The notes: generated from the letters alone by a model not told the origin. A stretch of 12,884 bases of DNA from an uncultured Ruminococcus sp. (GCA_900556055.1 USNJ01000046.1:1-12884); one strand, 5' to 3'. Shown: positions 1 through 7,743, counted from the stretch's first letter. Program-made: numbers and translations.

Positions 1-240
1 TTTTTCGCAGAGGAAAGCTTTGACGGCAGAAAAGTCCCGATGACATTTATCCGTGCGCCGTATATAAGCGATGCGGGAAAATGCACGGTCCTTTCGGAAA
101 CGGACGGACGAATCACGGCGGCAAGATATGAAAATCAGCTTGTCACGGCATTCCACCCCGAGCTTAACGATGATACCTATGTTCACAGCTATTTTCTGAA
201 AATGGCGGGGAGCAGGCAGGGGGGTATTATATCCCAGTGA
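1..240 (+). CDS. pdxT: Pyridoxal 5'-phosphate synthase glutaminase subunit, C-terminal part
   Basis: PdxT is the class I glutamine amidotransferase of the PdxS/PdxT complex. It releases ammonia from glutamine for vitamin B6 (PLP) synthesis in the cytosol. The gene enters the window already open, and only the last 79 residues are visible. They carry the family's C-terminal pattern: a FIRAPYI strand, then [18 protein letters not shown]. The His and Glu of FHPE are the second and third members of the Cys-His-Glu triad; the nucleophile Cys lies upstream, outside the window. The tail [10 protein letters not shown] also matches the family end, so the gene looks intact here. The usual partner pdxS would be expected just upstream. 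I am confident of the family. GuaA- or HisH-type amidotransferases fit less well because of the FIRAP and HPELNDD context. Confidence 0.93.
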   Translation, partial: FFAEESFDGRKVPMTFIRAPYISDAGKCTVLSETDGRITAARYENQLVTAFHPELNDDTYVHSYFLKMAGSRQGGIISQ

Positions 241-368
241 GAACACGGTTGGGCTGTGTGGGGATACTATGCTTACGGCAGGACTTTGCCGCAGAACACG
301 GAAAAGCGGCGGCATCACAATAAGGCGGCATATCCCGCAAAGTAAAATTATCCCAAAAATATATGCAG

Positions 369-406
369 AATGCGCATCGTCGGCTATGGCGGTGCGCATT
401 ATTTTT
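369..406 (+). terminator. Rho-independent terminator after pdxT
   Basis: Arms 369-376 (AATGCGCA) and 393-400 (TGCGCATT) pair perfectly. The stem continues inward with five more pairs, two of them G-U, around a six-base loop. ATTTTTG follows. The terminator lies 128 nt after the pdxT stop and just before the marR promoter. The stretch 241-368 between them shows no convincing gene. Confidence 0.85.
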
Positions 407-420
407 GTGCATGATACTGA

Positions 421-449
421 TTGACATAAGTCCGAAATCGGACTATAAT
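421..449 (+). promoter_or_regulatory. Consensus promoter of the marR-MATE operon
   Basis: TTGACA at 421-426, a 17-base spacer and TATAAT at 444-449 match the housekeeping sigma consensus exactly. Transcription should start near 456. An operator palindrome fills most of the spacer, so strong intrinsic activity is probably held down by the repressor encoded downstream. Confidence 0.9.
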
Positions 450-473
450 ATATAATACGAGTCCGATTTCGGA
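431..473 (+). promoter_or_regulatory. Twin MarR-type operators
   Basis: Two 12-bp palindromes lie 31 bp apart, close to three helical turns: TCCGAAATCGGA at 431-442 and TCCGATTTCGGA at 462-473. Each is TCCGA-N2-TCGGA. The two are also reverse complements of each other, so the pair forms one large inverted repeat. The first lies between -35 and -10, the second just after the expected transcription start. This is the usual geometry for autorepression by a MarR dimer, and the adjacent MarR gene is the natural ligand; that link is inferred. Confidence 0.85.
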
Positions 474-498
474 CAAAATCCGACAGGGAGTGATATTT

Positions 499-954
499 TT
501 GAAACAGGATCCGGCGGCGGAAAGCTTTCATGAATACAACAGGATATACAAGGAAACAAGCGACATTTACCGCAGAAAAGCGGCTGATTACGGGCTTTCC
601 GAAAGTGCCTTCTGGATACTTTACTCAGTCAGGGAGGGCATCGGAAGGGTGACGCAGAGCAGGATATGCTTTGAAGCCTGCCTGCCGAAGCAAACGGTGA
701 ATTCGGCACTCAAAAAGCTTGAAGCGGACGGCATTATAATGCTTATCCCCGAAAACGGCGGCAGAAGCAAGGTCATCGAGCTGACGGAAAAGGGAGTGAG
801 GCTTGCCAAATCCACTGTCGATAACGTCATAAATGCCGAAAAATCCGCAATGTCGTCGCTTTCGGACTATGAACAGCATCAGCTTATCGGGCTGACAGGG
901 CGGTATTTTTCGCTGATAAGGGAATTTATACCAACGGAGGAAGAGAAGAAATGA
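499..954 (+). CDS. MarR-family transcriptional repressor
   Basis: A 151-residue cytosolic winged helix-turn-helix regulator, a normal MarR length. Residues 34-60 resemble the LSESAFWILYSVREG helix and the start of the DNA-binding domain. The recognition region is around residues 62-80 (LPKQTVNSALKKLEADG), and the wing is NGGRSKVIELTEKG at about 87-99. Long helices at both ends form the dimer interface in this family. I chose TTG at 499 because AGGGAG at 485-490 sits 8 nt ahead of it; the in-frame GTG at 490 overlaps that site. The stop overlaps the MATE start (ATGA). With the twin operators upstream, it probably represses itself and the pump until a toxic ligand binds, as MepR does for MepA. 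The ligand is unknown. Confidence 0.9.
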   Translation: MKQDPAAESFHEYNRIYKETSDIYRRKAADYGLSESAFWILYSVREGIGRVTQSRICFEACLPKQTVNSALKKLEADGIIMLIPENGGRSKVIELTEKGVRLAKSTVDNVINAEKSAMSSLSDYEQHQLIGLTGRYFSLIREFIPTEEEKK

Positions 955-2285
955 GCATAAAGATATCCGACCATTTCACGTTCGGCAGGCTGATAAGGTT
1001 TTGTCTGCCGAGCATGGTAATGATGCTATTTACGTCGATATACGGCGTTGTGGACGGGCTTTTCGTATCGAATTTTGCGGGAAAAACGTCCTTTGCGGCA
1101 ATCAATCTCATACTGCCGTTCAGCATGATGATGGGAGGCATCGGCTTTATGATAGGCACGGGCGGAAGTGCGCTCGTTGCGAAAACTCTCGGCGAGGGCG
1201 ACAGAAACACCGCCGACAGATTTTTCTCGATGATGGTGAAGCTCACGGCAATGTGCGGAATAACGCTGTCGGTCATAGGCTTTCTGCTTGTACCGAAGGC
1301 CGCAGTCATTCTCGGTGCGACTGAGGATATGCTGGGCGACTGTGTTCTGTATGCGAGAACGCTCATGATATTCAACACGGCATTTATGCTCCAGAACGTT
1401 TTCCAGAGCTTTTTTGTTGCCGCCGAAAAGCCTAAGCTGGGACTTGCGTTCACGGTAGCGGCGGGGGTTACGAACATGGTGCTTGATGCGTTGTTTATCG
1501 GCGTGTTCAGGTGGGGCGTTGTCGGTGCGGCTGTCGCTACGGGCATAAGCCAGACGGTCGGAGGCGTGCTGCCGATAATTTACTTTATATCAAAGAAAAA
1601 CAGCAGCCTGCTGCATCTGAGGTCTGTGAAGCTTGAAATGCGCCCGATAGCAAACACCTGTCTGAACGGCTCGTCCGAGCTTATGACGAACATTTCCGTA
1701 TCCCTTGTCAGCATGCTTTATAATCTCAGGCTGATGGAATATGCGGGCGAAAACGGCGTTGCGGCTTACGGTGTGCTGATGTATGTGCAGTTTATTTTCA
1801 TTGGATTTTTCATCGGCTACTGCATCGGAATGGCACCTGTTGTCGGATATAATTACGGAGCGCAGAACCGTCCCGAGCTGAAAAACGTGCTGAAAAAGAG
1901 CCTGATATTCATGGGCGTGTCGGGCATTGTGATGATGTGCATTGCCCGTCTTGCGGCATCTCCGACAGCAAAGCTTTTCGTCGGATATGATGCGGAGCTT
2001 TTCGGGCTGACACGTCATGCATTCAGCCTTTTCTCGTTCTCGTTCCTGCTTGCGGGGCTGAATATTTTCCTGTCCGCATTTTTCACGGCACTGAACAACG
2101 GCCCTGTTTCCGCACTTATCTCGTTTATGAGAACGCTCGTCTTTCAGGCACTCTGCGTTATAGTCCTGCCGATGATCCTTGACATTGACGGAATATGGCT
2201 CGCTATGACATTCGCAGAGGTATTTGCATTCCTGCTTGCGGCAATGCTTCTTCTTGCGAACAGAAAGAAATACGGATATCTATAA
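951..2285 (+). CDS. MATE-family multidrug efflux transporter, MepA-like
   Basis: A 444-residue inner-membrane protein of the MATE (MOP) superfamily, which exports cationic or amphipathic drugs in exchange for Na+ or H+. About 12 hydrophobic segments form two six-helix halves. The N-terminal half carries the typical FGRLIRFCLPSMVMMLFTSI start, the YGVVDGLFVSNFAG loop, and GTGGSALVAKTLGEGD after the third segment. The second half shows GYCIGMAPVVGYNYGAQN, the usual GFNYGA-like motif. The ribosome site GGAGG at 936-940 lies inside the end of marR, and the ATG overlaps the marR stop by 4 bases, so the two are translationally coupled. The last codons and the stop lie inside a dispersed repeat (2274-2331), so the exact C-terminus may be recent. 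The substrate cannot be told from sequence. Confidence 0.93.
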   Translation: MSIKISDHFTFGRLIRFCLPSMVMMLFTSIYGVVDGLFVSNFAGKTSFAAINLILPFSMMMGGIGFMIGTGGSALVAKTLGEGDRNTADRFFSMMVKLTAMCGITLSVIGFLLVPKAAVILGATEDMLGDCVLYARTLMIFNTAFMLQNVFQSFFVAAEKPKLGLAFTVAAGVTNMVLDALFIGVFRWGVVGAAVATGISQTVGGVLPIIYFISKKNSSLLHLRSVKLEMRPIANTCLNGSSELMTNISVSLVSMLYNLRLMEYAGENGVAAYGVLMYVQFIFIGFFIGYCIGMAPVVGYNYGAQNRPELKNVLKKSLIFMGVSGIVMMCIARLAASPTAKLFVGYDAELFGLTRHAFSLFSFSFLLAGLNIFLSAFFTALNNGPVSALISFMRTLVFQALCVIVLPMILDIDGIWLAMTFAEVFAFLLAAMLLLANRKKYGYL

Positions 2286-2331
2286 TGCTGAACACTCATT
2301 GAATTATTGGGATCTCCGCCGCAAAACCGCA
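2274..2331 (-). repeat. Dispersed repeat, decayed copy A, overlapping the MATE 3' end
   Basis: Read on the minus strand, this stretch aligns with 10333-10391 on the plus strand at 49 of 59 columns with one gap. The core match runs from TGCGGT through the AGATCCC block to ATAATTCAATG. Relative to the other copy it lacks one G in the GGCGGG run, and the position of the peptide stop TAG reads CAG, so any peptide frame is broken. It supplies the final codons and stop of the MATE gene and part of its terminator. No inverted ends or target duplication were seen. Confidence 0.75.
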
Positions 2332-2358
2332 TATATCAAAGCTTGGACGGCGGTTTTT
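2316..2358 (+). terminator. Probable terminator of the marR-MATE operon
   Basis: Two alternative stems share one T-run at 2354-2358: CCGCCG (2316-2321) with CGGCGG (2348-2353), or AAAACCGC (2323-2330) with GCGGTTTT (2350-2357). Either makes a plausible plus-strand terminator 30-40 nt after the MATE stop. The left arms come from the dispersed repeat. The loops are large, so confidence is moderate. Confidence 0.6.
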
Positions 2359-2407
2359 CTCCACAATTCTAATGGCTTTATTATAAGATATCGGTTATTT
2401 TTACAAC

Positions 2408-2445
2408 AAAAAAACAGCACTGTTTTCCGATGAAAACAGCACTGT
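2408..2445 (-). terminator. Terminator of the GH5 gene
   Basis: On the minus strand a 14-pair stem (2432-2445 with 2414-2427) closes on a four-base loop and runs into seven U. Two central pairs are G-U on this strand only; the plus strand would have A-C mismatches there. The structure therefore favours minus-strand termination. It starts 8 nt after the GH5 stop. Confidence 0.88.
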
Positions 2446-2453
2446 CTGTATGC

Positions 2454-3746
2454 TTATTCGGACTTTTCATATCCCTCGGGAGCGGGTATATCGTAATCTC
2501 CGTCAGAATTTATCGCCCTCATCATGCCTTCGATAAGCTCGGGCTGAGTAACATTGCAGGACGTTCTGTCAAACAGACCGAAGCCGCCGTTGCCGTTATA
2601 GCCGTTATCCCAGTAAACGGGGATAATGCCGTTCTGCTTACATGCCTTTACGACATATTCACACCAGTATCTGCGGAAAACGTTCATGCCCTCGCTGATG
2701 TGGGATTTGTTCTGAACGCCCATCTCGCCGATTATAACGGGATAGCCTTCGCTTACGAACTTGTCATTCAGCTTCTTCATCTGATTGTCAACGTGATCTT
2801 CCTGTCCCCAGTTATCGTAATTTTCTACGGCATATTTGCCCCACTGTGTCTTTGCGGAGGATTCATTTTCATCGAGAGTGAAGTTATATGGATCGTAATA
2901 GTGAACGGAGATCATGATCCTTTTGCCGTCAGCCTCGCAGTATTTGTCCTCGGGGATAACAAATCCGAAATCGCCTGCTGTGTAGTCGATGTTTGTGTTC
3001 CAGCCGGGCATCAGGATCCAGCGCTTTGCATTGTTTCCGCCTGTCTGACGGACAGTATCAACGAATATCCGGTTATAAGCGTTGATGTTTTCATAGCCTG
3101 TGGCATTCGGCTTGCCGTAGGTGTTGTCGGATTCCTCATTCATCGACTCAAAGATAAGGTGTTCGTCGTAATCCTTGAATCTCTCTGCGATCTGCTTCCA
3201 TACAGCTTCATACTTTGCCTTGATCTCGTCCTGATTGTCGTCAACGCAGCGCAGCCAGCTGCCGTCTATGGTGTAATATCCGTCGCCGTGCATATTGATT
3301 ATCGCAAACATATCGTTGCCGATAACATAGTCAACTACCTCGCTCACTCTGTCGAGCCATGCCTCGTCAACCTTGTAGTCGGGCGCATCGCCGATCTTTG
3401 AGAAGTAGGAAACGGGGATCCTGACTGTGCTGAAGCCCTGCTCCTTTACCTTTTTGATGAGATCCTCCGTGATGACGGGATTGCCCCACACAGTTTCATC
3501 GGGGATCTTGTTGTTTACAGCTTCAAGCTGATTTCCGAGGTTCCAGCCCATGCCCATTGCTGCGGTTATTGCAGCCTGATCCAGCTCGTCCCACTCATTT
3601 GCGGGTGCTGATGCTGTTGTTTCCTCTGCTGCCGATGCCGATGATACTTCGTCAGGCATGCTGTCGGACTTGCCGCAGCCTGCGAATGCCGCTGTCATTG
3701 CCATTGACAGAAGAAGTGCGATGATCTTTCTTCCGCTGAATTTCAT
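2454..3746 (-). CDS. Lipoprotein GH5 endoglucanase-type glycoside hydrolase
   Basis: A 430-residue surface enzyme of glycoside hydrolase family 5, likely cutting beta-1,4-glucan, mixed-linkage glucan or xyloglucan. A lipoprotein signal ends in FAGC with the lipidated Cys at 24, followed by a Ser/Ala/Glu/Thr linker to about 50. The catalytic barrel shows GMGWNLGNQLE (65-75), TVRIPVSYF (107-115), NMHGDG (His153), the acid/base Glu204 in FESMNEES, HYYDPYNFT (His282, Tyr284), the nucleophile Glu341 in IIGEMG, and YWDNG (378-382). This order resembles subfamily GH5_4, although the usual Pro after the acid/base Glu is Glu here. I chose ATG at 3744-3746 because GGAGG at 3756-3760 is 9 nt upstream; the in-frame ATG at 3774 lacks a site. 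It lies downstream of the binding-protein gene but has its own promoter. Family is certain; exact substrate is not. Confidence 0.93.
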   Translation of the reverse strand: MKFSGRKIIALLLSMAMTAAFAGCGKSDSMPDEVSSASAAEETTASAPANEWDELDQAAITAAMGMGWNLGNQLEAVNNKIPDETVWGNPVITEDLIKKVKEQGFSTVRIPVSYFSKIGDAPDYKVDEAWLDRVSEVVDYVIGNDMFAIINMHGDGYYTIDGSWLRCVDDNQDEIKAKYEAVWKQIAERFKDYDEHLIFESMNEESDNTYGKPNATGYENINAYNRIFVDTVRQTGGNNAKRWILMPGWNTNIDYTAGDFGFVIPEDKYCEADGKRIMISVHYYDPYNFTLDENESSAKTQWGKYAVENYDNWGQEDHVDNQMKKLNDKFVSEGYPVIIGEMGVQNKSHISEGMNVFRRYWCEYVVKACKQNGIIPVYWDNGYNGNGGFGLFDRTSCNVTQPELIEGMMRAINSDGDYDIPAPEGYEKSE

Positions 3747-3814
3747 GATAATATTCCTCCAAATGATTAAATCCAAAACCCGTTGAATTATGGCTTTGCT
3801 TATTATTTGAGATC

Positions 3815-3848
3815 ATTATAGCACATAATTATGATGTAATCGTTACCA
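3815..3848 (-). promoter_or_regulatory. GH5 promoter with a LacI-family/cre-like operator
   Basis: On the minus strand an extended -10, TGCTATAAT, has its TATAAT at 3815-3820. No good -35 hexamer is present. In its place, 3835-3848 read on plus is TGTAATCGTTACCA. This matches the CcpA cre consensus TGWAANCGNTNWCA at all but one defined position and has the central CG of LacI-family operators. Bound protein would cover the -35 region and repress. The leader is about 60 nt. Confidence 0.6.
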
Positions 3849-3880
3849 CAAAAGAAATTTTTGTGCATTTTCATAAAATT

Positions 3881-3912
3881 ATCCGATACATGAGATGTGC
3901 CATGTATCGGAT
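3881..3912 (-). terminator. Hairpin after the binding-protein gene
   Basis: A perfect 12-bp stem (3881-3892 with 3901-3912, ATCCGATACATG) closes an 8-base loop. On the minus strand AATTTTATG follows, which is a weak U-run. It lies 42 nt after the binding-protein stop and 70 nt or so before the GH5 -10. It may act as a partial terminator or an mRNA 3'-stabilising hairpin. Confidence 0.7.
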
Positions 3913-3919
3913 AGGCAAT

Positions 3920-3937
3920 GGGGGAAGGAGAACCCCC
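3920..3937 (-). other. GC-only hairpin between stop codon and terminator
   Basis: GGGGG at 3920-3924 and CCCCC at 3933-3937 pair around an 8-base loop, 16 nt after the binding-protein stop. No U-run follows directly. It stacks with the 12-bp hairpin just downstream and probably blocks 3' exonucleases, but this is inference. Confidence 0.5.
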
Positions 3938-3953
3938 GTATAGGAAAAAGTGA

Positions 3954-5369
3954 TTATGAAAGCTGTGAATTTGCGCTGTCAACGCCCTTCTGTACAGCAT
4001 CTGCGATGGATTCCCTTACGGAATACCACTCGTTGCCGTTCAGAGGCTCGCTTATAGCATTCGAGATCATTGATGAGATATCATCGGGCAGACCGCCGTA
4101 GAGATCTCTTACGGGATTTTCACGGGTAAGTCTGCGTACCTCATTGCGAATATCTATCATATCCTGCGACCAGCCGTAATCGTCAATATGCTTCTTGTCG
4201 CTGATAGCCTGCGCATTTTCATCATTGTAGGACGCAATGACACATTCCATAAGACGTGCAACGCCCTCGGGATTCTGTGCGCCTCGGCAGAGATTGTAGC
4301 AGTCGAACTCCGCATTGTAGTAATACTTATCCGCATCTTCATCACGGGGAACGGGAACAAAGAAAACGTCAGACTGTTCGCCGAATGTTTTTGTCCAGAT
4401 ATCGGGCGAGGATTCGATCTCGTAAAGTCCGCTTATGTAGAAAAGCTCCTTGCCTTCGCCCATGTACTGTATCTGCGGCTGCCAGCCGAACAGGGATTTA
4501 TCGAGGATAAGACCGTTCTTGCTGAGGTCGTATTCAAAAGCCATCATGCGCTCGAGATTTGCGTCTGCAAGGTTGCTGACTACCTTTCCGTCCTTCATGG
4601 ATATGGTCGGAACGCCGCCTGCCAGATAGATCGGAGCGGCATTGAACCAGCCGTCAAGACCGTATTTTCCGTTATCGTTATCGACAAATTCAGTCAGCAT
4701 ATCCTTGAATTTGCTCATTGTCCATTCGCCGTTTGCGTAAAGCTCTGCGGGATCTTCAAGGCCGTTTTCCTCAACTGTCTTGCGGTTGTAGTAAACGACA
4801 TATCCCTCAACAGGCTGGCAGACGATAAGATAGTGGCTGCCGTTTATCGCAAAGCTGTCGTTGTAGCTTTTTACGCCCTCCCAGAGAGGATTTGTCCAGT
4901 CGATATAGCTGTCGAAGCTCTGCGTCATGTTGTTCATAACGCATTTGGGGACAGCCTCCGGTGCGGGGAAGAAGTCGATGCCCTCGCCGCCCAGAACATA
5001 TGTCGAAAGGTCGGTGTAGATGGTTGACCATGACGATGCATAGTATTCGATCTCGCCGCCGTATTTCTTCTCGAAAAGCTCAACGGAAACAGGCTTTGTG
5101 TTTCCCGCACCCGTCGGATGCCACGGATCATAGAACGAGAGCCACTTGACGGTCTTGTTTTCCAGCTCGCCTGTCAGCGAATCGGCGATATCCGCTACCT
5201 GTTCCTGCTGCTCGGGAGCAAGAGTTTCGGTGTTTACGGCAACGGTGAGGGCGGTAGTTGTTTCCGCTGTTTCTGTGGGCGTGCTGTCTGATGAGCCGGC
5301 GCAGGCGGAAAGTCCCGCCGTCATGGAAACAGCTGATATAAATGCAATGATCTTTTTGAGTTTTTTCAT
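3954..5369 (-). CDS. ABC-type sugar-binding lipoprotein (extracellular family 1)
   Basis: A 471-residue extracellular solute-binding lipoprotein that should deliver oligosaccharides to an ABC importer. Its signal peptide has a basic n-region (MKKLKK), a hydrophobic core and the lipobox LSAC with Cys at 23, followed by a Ser/Thr/Ala/Glu linker. The mature part shows a family 1 layout: a TVKWLSFYDPWHP first strand, FEKKYGGEIEYYASSW (partner strand pattern of maltose-binding-like proteins), YYNRKTVEENGLEDP and NGEWTMSKF at the usual place, and GYGWSQDMID-type aromatic residues towards the C-terminus. Aromatic residues are numerous, as expected for sugar stacking. The start ATG at 5367-5369 follows AAGGA at 10 nt. 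No permease or ATPase gene is within the window, so it probably works with components encoded elsewhere. The neighbouring GH5 lipoprotein suggests beta-glucan fragments as ligand; this is inferred. Confidence 0.88.
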   Translation of the reverse strand: MKKLKKIIAFISAVSMTAGLSACAGSSDSTPTETAETTTALTVAVNTETLAPEQQEQVADIADSLTGELENKTVKWLSFYDPWHPTGAGNTKPVSVELFEKKYGGEIEYYASSWSTIYTDLSTYVLGGEGIDFFPAPEAVPKCVMNNMTQSFDSYIDWTNPLWEGVKSYNDSFAINGSHYLIVCQPVEGYVVYYNRKTVEENGLEDPAELYANGEWTMSKFKDMLTEFVDNDNGKYGLDGWFNAAPIYLAGGVPTISMKDGKVVSNLADANLERMMAFEYDLSKNGLILDKSLFGWQPQIQYMGEGKELFYISGLYEIESSPDIWTKTFGEQSDVFFVPVPRDEDADKYYYNAEFDCYNLCRGAQNPEGVARLMECVIASYNDENAQAISDKKHIDDYGWSQDMIDIRNEVRRLTRENPVRDLYGGLPDDISSMISNAISEPLNGNEWYSVRESIADAVQKGVDSANSQLS

Positions 5370-5423
5370 GGTCCGACATTCCTTTTCTATTGATTTTGTG
5401 CAGCTGCGTTTTTCGTTAATATA

Positions 5424-5452
5424 ATTATATGCCTGATTTTCGGCATATTCAA
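5424..5452 (-). promoter_or_regulatory. Promoter of the binding-protein gene
   Basis: Minus strand TTGAAT (5447-5452), a 17-base spacer and TATAAT (5424-5429). The spacer together with the adjoining -10 base is an inverted repeat, ATGCC-N8-GGCAT at 5429-5446, which could be an operator. The expected leader is about 45 nt. Confidence 0.75.
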
Positions 5453-5515
5453 TATCCGCTTAGGTCGGATTTACTGACTTTTTGTGCATTATAAAGATGT
5501 CTGCAAAAAAACATA

Positions 5516-5545
5516 TTGACAATAATATGCTGATAGTGATATAAT
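5516..5545 (+). promoter_or_regulatory. Promoter of the six-helix membrane protein gene
   Basis: TTGACA at 5516-5521, an 18-base spacer and TATAAT at 5540-5545 with an extended TGA just before it. Transcription should start near 5552, inside the operator that follows. Confidence 0.85.
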
Positions 5546-5549
5546 TGTA

Positions 5550-5563
5550 TTAGCAAACGCTAA
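5550..5563 (+). promoter_or_regulatory. Shared operator ATTAGC-N4-GCTAACTT, copy 1
   Basis: TTAGCAAACGCTAA is a 5-bp inverted repeat around four bases. It sits 4 nt after the -10, over the expected transcription start. With its flanks it reads ATTAGC-N4-GCTAACTT, the same as a site in the enolase promoter at 7842-7855. The binding protein is not identified. Confidence 0.75.
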
Positions 5564-5587
5564 CTTAAAGCAAGGGGATAGATACAC

Positions 5588-6262
5588 ATGAACAAAGAAA
5601 ACAGAAAGCGGACGCTTATCATCTCTTTCATCTTCGGAATGCTCGGCTGCATATGCTTCGGCTCGGGCGACTGGCTTATGATCTACGGCGATACGGCGCA
5701 CAGCGGCGAACTTTTCTGGCTGACCGATGGTGCTGTGTCAATTGCGCCGTGGAGAAACTCGCTTGCGATGCTTCTTGCATTCCCGGGAATAATTTTCTAC
5801 GGGGTCGGACTGTTTGCGGCGGGAAAATTCATCACCGACAAAAAGTCAGCCGACATCTACCGGACGCTGAATATCTACGGACTTACACCGTGGCTCTGCC
5901 TGCATATTTTCTATATAATGATACTTTATCTCTATTCGTGGATGATGAACAACGGCTATGCCGATGCTGCGCTGCCGTCCTGCGAGGCGCTTTTCTCGCA
6001 TTTGTCGTGGATCGTGATGCTGAGCGAGGTGTTCATGCTGCCGCCGTTCATCTATTGGTTCATACTCCAGATCAGGGGAAAAACGGAGTTCCCGAAAGCG
6101 ATGGCGTTCACGAATGTTCTCGTGATCTACGGGGTGCTGTATATCGTGAAAATGCTTATGCCCGACAGCGCGTTCAGGATCGGATTTACCAACGGACTGA
6201 TGAGCGAGAGCATGATAATATGGTTCGCCGTGATGCTTGTATTCTCGGTGAAAAAGGGCTGA
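5588..6262 (+). CDS. Six-helix integral membrane protein of unknown function
   Basis: A 224-residue protein with about six hydrophobic segments, near residues 10-30, 58-80, 98-117, 136-160, 170-188 and 203-221. A short basic N-terminus (MNKENRKR) and a cytosolic-looking C-terminal KKG suggest both ends inside. Features include GSGDWLMIYGD after the first helix and NIYGLTPWLCLHIFYI around helix three. There is no transport or catalytic motif I can name. From memory it resembles proteins annotated DUF6796, but I cannot verify that here. ATG at 5588 follows AAGGGG (5572-5577) at 10 nt. It is a single-gene unit with its own strong promoter and terminator, and it shares an operator type with enolase, so it may belong to the same regulon. 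Confidence 0.85.
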   Translation: MNKENRKRTLIISFIFGMLGCICFGSGDWLMIYGDTAHSGELFWLTDGAVSIAPWRNSLAMLLAFPGIIFYGVGLFAAGKFITDKKSADIYRTLNIYGLTPWLCLHIFYIMILYLYSWMMNNGYADAALPSCEALFSHLSWIVMLSEVFMLPPFIYWFILQIRGKTEFPKAMAFTNVLVIYGVLYIVKMLMPDSAFRIGFTNGLMSESMIIWFAVMLVFSVKKG

Positions 6263-6278
6263 ATATCCCGATAAAAAG

Positions 6279-6321
6279 ACATCTCCCGAAAGGCTTTGCA
6301 ATGCCGCTCGGGAGATGTTTT
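6279..6321 (+). terminator. Terminator after the membrane protein gene
   Basis: An 11-bp stem, ACATCTCCCGA (6279-6289) with TCGGGAGATGT (6308-6318), leads into TTTT. On the minus strand CTTTTTAT follows the stem, so it can also serve as a second stop for enolase transcripts. It lies 17 nt after the membrane protein stop. Confidence 0.88.
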
Positions 6322-6332
6322 GGGTTGGCGGA

Positions 6333-6364
6333 AAATATCCTGCCGTAGTATTGCACGGCAGGAT
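6333..6364 (-). terminator. Terminator of enolase
   Basis: A perfect 10-bp stem, ATCCTGCCGT (6337-6346) with ACGGCAGGAT (6355-6364), has an 8-base loop. On the minus strand ATTTTCC follows. It lies 29 nt after the enolase stop, back to back with the plus-strand terminator of the converging gene. Confidence 0.85.
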
Positions 6365-6393
6365 TTGAGGTGGGATTATCGGAATTTGGAGAT

Positions 6394-7743
<1,350 letters not shown>

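Noticed and set aside
241..368. Possible small gene between pdxT and its terminator
   Set aside because: Frames on both strands lack a ribosome site or protein-like composition. It is best read as a 3' untranslated stretch.
490..498. GTG at 490 as the marR start
   Set aside because: It overlaps the AGGGAG ribosome site. TTG at 499 has normal spacing.
2144..2332. Minus-strand 62-codon frame containing FCGGDPNNSM, antisense to the MATE end
   Set aside because: The resemblance to the 27-residue peptide comes from the repeat, but the frame is shifted, the stop is lost and the nearest GGAG is too far upstream. It is treated as a decayed copy, not a gene.
2430..3401. Plus-strand open frame of 323 codons
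   Set aside because: It lies wholly opposite the GH5 gene, in which catalytic motifs are plain. The reading is a low-complexity Val/Ile-rich shadow with no ribosome site.
3770..3795. Third possible repeat copy in the GH5 leader (CCATAATTCAACGGG-TTTT on the minus strand)
   Set aside because: Only about 19 bases match copy B, and the flanks differ completely, so chance cannot be excluded.
4188..5027. Plus-strand open frame of 279 codons
   Set aside because: Antisense shadow of the sugar-binding lipoprotein, with no family signature.
5653..6348. Plus-strand frame of 231 codons overlapping the membrane protein
   Set aside because: Rich in Arg, Cys and His, without membrane segments or a ribosome site. 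It is an out-of-frame reading of the membrane protein gene.
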